The notes under the pieces are model-generated. The model was given only the letters and a program-made list of their open reading frames with translations, was not told the DNA's origin and did no database searches. A DNA stretch of 15,361 nucleotides. It comes from Calditrichaceae bacterium (lineage in GTDB: Bacteria > Calditrichota > Calditrichia > Calditrichales > Calditrichaceae). Below, one piece after another: positions 13,691 through 15,361 of this stretch (positions are counted from its first letter, which is position 1; each line of letters opens with the position of its first letter). Position numbers and translations under genes: made by a program. The stretch lies in contig JANTFQ010000019.1 in NCBI GenBank assembly GCA_024763405.1, forward strand, positions 1 through 15,361. Reading direction: 5' to 3'.

Positions 13691-13769
13691 CCTCCCCTTC
13701 CGCCAGCCGGCGGATTTCCCCTCCCTTCCAAAAAAAGGGAAAGGATTACCCTTCGACTTCGCTCAGGGT
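13691..13769. repeat. REP-like palindromic intergenic repeat cluster
   Basis: CCGCC-AGCC-GGCGG (13700-13713) sits inside a polypyrimidine stretch (CCTCCCCTTC before it, TTTCCCCTCCC after it). It is followed by TCCCT...AGGGA (5-bp arms around an A-run) and by an element of 22 bp (13748-13769) with arms ACCCT/AGGGT around TCGACTTCGCTC. Elements of the last type (GAGCGAAGTCGAAGG on the other strand) are, from general knowledge, dispersed in many bacterial genomes as REP-like repeats. Copy number here cannot be judged from one window. Confidence 0.55.
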
Positions 13770-13992
13770 ACAGAAGTGGGTTGGTTTTAAGTTCCTCTAA
13801 AATAGACATCGCTCTTCACTCTGATATCACTGATATTAATTGACTATTCCCAATTCTAAATTGAACACAAATGTTATTCTCTGTTAAAACAAAATTTTGA
13901 CCAGAAATATTTTTGATTTTCAAGTCGCATAATTTGTATCCGAAAAGAAGAAAAAGAATTTGAATCAATTTAATGATTAACAGGAGATTATA

Positions 13993-14523
13993 ATGCGGAA
14001 AACAATGCACCTTACCATCATGCTTTTTATATTATTTCAGATTGGATTCGCCAAAGAGCCGTCTTTTTTACAATATTTTTTTACCGTTAAAAACGTTTTA
14101 CCGGAGACAAAAAACATTGGAATCTTTATTTCTGAAAAACAGTATAAGGCGCAGGAGAAGCAAATAAAAAGGGCCTCTGCGCAAACGGGCATCAAAGCGT
14201 TGGTTTTTATTATTGCCGACGCGCGCAGTATTGGTAAAAGTATTAAAGAATTAAATTCGAGTGATGCTCTTGTTGTTTGCAATTCCCCCATTCTGGAAAA
14301 AAAGTCCAGTCGTATTTTTATTCTTTCCAAAACCAAAGATAAAAAAATACCGGTTATCACAGCTTCTAAAGAGTATTCCGATTCGGGTGCTTTGCTTTGT
14401 CTTGGGAAGGATGAAAACCATAGAACTCAGATCATTTTGAACTTAAAACAAACCGATTATCTTGCTTCGAAATTTACAGATGAGTCAGTCCAAAAATTAG
14501 GGATTTCTAAAATAATCCGGTAA
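13993..14523 (+). CDS. Small exported protein resembling part of an ABC substrate-binding domain
   Basis: ATG 13993 follows AGGAGATTATA and begins a signal peptide (MRKTMHLTIMLFILFQIGFA, cleavage near AKEP). The mature part of about 155 aa reads like one lobe plus the C-terminal end of the ABC_sub_bind (PF04392) fold. It has a first strand NIGIFIS (41-47), a helix, IKALVFIIADARSIGKSIKELNSSDALVVCN (the alternating 'di..ai.el...DAl.v' pattern), IPVITASKEYSDSGALLCLG, and an end of VQKLGISKII. Full-length members are about 300 aa, so this is a half-size version and may bind a ligand for a partner instead of feeding a transporter; no permease or ATPase gene is nearby. The next gene encodes a membrane receptor, a plausible partner. 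Family assignment is moderate, and function is inference. Confidence 0.6.
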   Translation: MRKTMHLTIMLFILFQIGFAKEPSFLQYFFTVKNVLPETKNIGIFISEKQYKAQEKQIKRASAQTGIKALVFIIADARSIGKSIKELNSSDALVVCNSPILEKKSSRIFILSKTKDKKIPVITASKEYSDSGALLCLGKDENHRTQIILNLKQTDYLASKFTDESVQKLGISKIIR

Positions 14524-14551
14524 ACTTTTTTATATTTTTACCGATTCATGC

Positions 14552-14587
14552 AAAGGAAATCAATTCTAAATTGGTTTCCTTTTTTTT
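14552..14587 (+). terminator. Strong rho-independent terminator between the exported protein and the receptor
   Basis: Arms of 14 bp, AAAGGAAATCAATT (14552-14565) and AATTGGTTTCCTTT (14569-14582), pair with a single T-G wobble around a 3-nt loop (CTA) and run into T's to 14587. It lies 29 bp past the preceding stop and only 50 bp before the receptor ATG. Confidence 0.88.
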
Positions 14588-14636
14588 ATAAACGCAACGG
14601 TTTAGGCAGTAAACAAGACTTAAAAGGAAGGTGTTC

Positions 14637-15361
14637 ATGGAAGGGAAAAAATATTCTCTGAAATTTAAGATGATTGGCATATTGCTTCCACTTTTACTTG
14701 GTATGGTGATAGTTGGTATTTTTATCATTAATTTTTTAACCGCACAGGCGCTTGATCAGCAGCTCAATTCCAGTTTAAAAAACCTCGCTTTGGTTGCCGC
14801 TGGTGCGGCCCGAACCGGGATTGAATTTGAAGATAATGACACGGTGAAAGATGCCTTGACGGCTTTTACCGAGAATGAACAGATTGGTTTTTTAACGGTG
14901 TTCAACCAGCAAAAAGAAGTTCTGTTTACGTACCGTAAAGAAGGCTTTAAAAGAATCAATACGATTTCCTATGATAATTTACCTAAAGTCGAAAATGAAA
15001 TCTTTATTTCTCAGGATGTGCTTTCAGACGGGAAAAATATTGGGAAAGTTATTGTGAGCGTATCTCTGCAAGATCGAAATGCGGCTCTAAACCATTCTAA
15101 AAATCTCTTAATCATTCTATCGGTTTTAGGACTAGGGCTTATAGTCGCCGTCTTTTTCCTGATTACCAACAGTGTTAGCAAACCTCTGGTTCAATTGGTT
15201 GATATCGCTAAAAAAATTAGTGCCGGCGATCTTGGACAGGAAATTTCAATATCCGGTACCAAAGAAGTAGATGAACTGTCAGAAGGTTTTCGAACAGTTT
15301 TGGATTATATCCGGGAAATTGCCCGTCTGGCTGACGATATGAGTAACGGAGATCTACGCTC
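14637..15361 (+). CDS. HAMP-domain transmembrane receptor, N-terminal part (chemoreceptor or sensor kinase)
   Basis: The gene starts at ATG 14637 behind AAGGAAGGTGTTC and runs off the right edge after 241 codons with no stop. A transmembrane helix at about 12-33 is followed by an extracytoplasmic domain of about 120 residues (36-155) in the single-Cache/PAS-like size class, with GFLTVFNQQKEVLFTY and a late DGKNIGKVIVSVSL segment. A second helix spans about 157-178, then a HAMP domain (about 178-230) starts SKPLVQLVDIAKKISAGDLG and continues KEVDELSEGFRTVLDYI. A second 'ARLADDMSNGDL' motif (229-240) suggests a tandem HAMP or the beginning of a methyl-accepting signalling helix. Whether the missing C-terminus is a chemotaxis signalling domain or a kinase cannot be decided; the spacing slightly favours a methyl-accepting protein. 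Confidence 0.8.
   Translation, partial: MEGKKYSLKFKMIGILLPLLLGMVIVGIFIINFLTAQALDQQLNSSLKNLALVAAGAARTGIEFEDNDTVKDALTAFTENEQIGFLTVFNQQKEVLFTYRKEGFKRINTISYDNLPKVENEIFISQDVLSDGKNIGKVIVSVSLQDRNAALNHSKNLLIILSVLGLGLIVAVFFLITNSVSKPLVQLVDIAKKISAGDLGQEISISGTKEVDELSEGFRTVLDYIREIARLADDMSNGDLR

Larger units (their letters stand above)
13574..13992. other. 419-bp spacer with AT hairpin and REP-like palindromes
   Basis: There is no convincing gene. In order the spacer holds a perfect AT-rich hairpin (13601-13624), a C-rich block with a CCGCC/GGCGG palindrome (13700-13713), a TCCCT/AGGGA pair around an A-run, a second palindromic element (13748-13769), and about 220 bp of AT-rich DNA leading to the next gene's AGGAGA ribosome-binding site. 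The C-rich part differs sharply in composition from the rest. Confidence 0.6.

Noticed and set aside
13851..13863. CAATTCTAAATTG repeated at 14561-14573
   Set aside because: One or two 13-mer repeats are expected by chance in AT-rich DNA, and the second copy is simply the terminator centre.
13816..14010. Minus-strand frame of 64 codons
   Set aside because: It overlaps the start of the exported-protein gene, has no ribosome-binding site and matches no family; probably AT-rich chance.
14589..14613. Sigma-28-like promoter (TAAA ... GCAGTAAA) before the HAMP receptor
   Set aside because: The gap is 13 nt instead of 15 and only five of eight -10 bases match.

Overview
This 15.4 kb window looks like a chromosomal segment of a Gram-negative, free-living bacterium of the FCB (Fibrobacteres-Chlorobi-Bacteroidetes) assemblage, possibly Calditrichota- or Ignavibacteria-like; that placement is inference. 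In favour of it are an outer-membrane-type protein, periplasmic DegQ/HtrA, a LytS/LytTR two-component system of the kind common in Bacteroidetes, strong Shine-Dalgarno sequences on housekeeping genes, a very good sigma-54 promoter, and short palindromic intergenic repeats. No rRNA, tRNA, CRISPR array, transposase or phage gene was seen.

Layout. 1-147: the 3' end of a YjbQ-family gene. 312-1487 (+): a PP-loop ATPase of the WbpG/N-acetyl-sugar amidotransferase type, convergent with nagB (1550-2356, -), glucosamine-6-phosphate deaminase with all catalytic residues. About 2.4-5.6 kb is a visibly AT-richer block: a gene-poor spacer holding palindromes and a possible gene remnant, an exported alpha/beta hydrolase (2798-3691, +), a terminator, and a LytS-type sensor kinase plus LytTR response regulator (3822-5566, +). 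It ends against convergent idi (5587-6144, -), type I isopentenyl-diphosphate isomerase. A divergent exported, probably outer-membrane protein follows (6360-7472, +). It shares a bidirectional terminator with dnaK (7523-9466, -), and degQ (9732-11246, -) lies upstream of dnaK with its own terminator.

From about 11.6 kb to the end everything is on the + strand. A tight unit comprises a small unknown protein, a YacP-like NYN endonuclease and a membrane sensor histidine kinase, with 1-nt spacing and then a 4-nt overlap. Next comes a 419-bp spacer with an AT hairpin and REP-like palindromes. After it are a small exported protein resembling a piece of an ABC-transporter substrate-binding domain, a strong terminator, and the start of a HAMP-containing transmembrane receptor that runs off the window.

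Functionally the window mixes housekeeping (isoprenoid, amino-sugar, protein quality control) with signal transduction. The strongest non-routine signal is a consensus-quality -24/-12 (sigma-54) promoter directly upstream of dnaK, with a GTCA/TGAC inverted repeat at an enhancer-like distance. This implies that a DnaK chaperone here is switched on by an enhancer-binding protein rather than by HrcA/CIRCE or sigma-32. Other points of interest are a Glu at the catalytic-Asp position of DegQ, the small-protein/NYN/kinase unit, and the exported-protein/receptor pair. No clearly new multi-gene system was found; these are leads.
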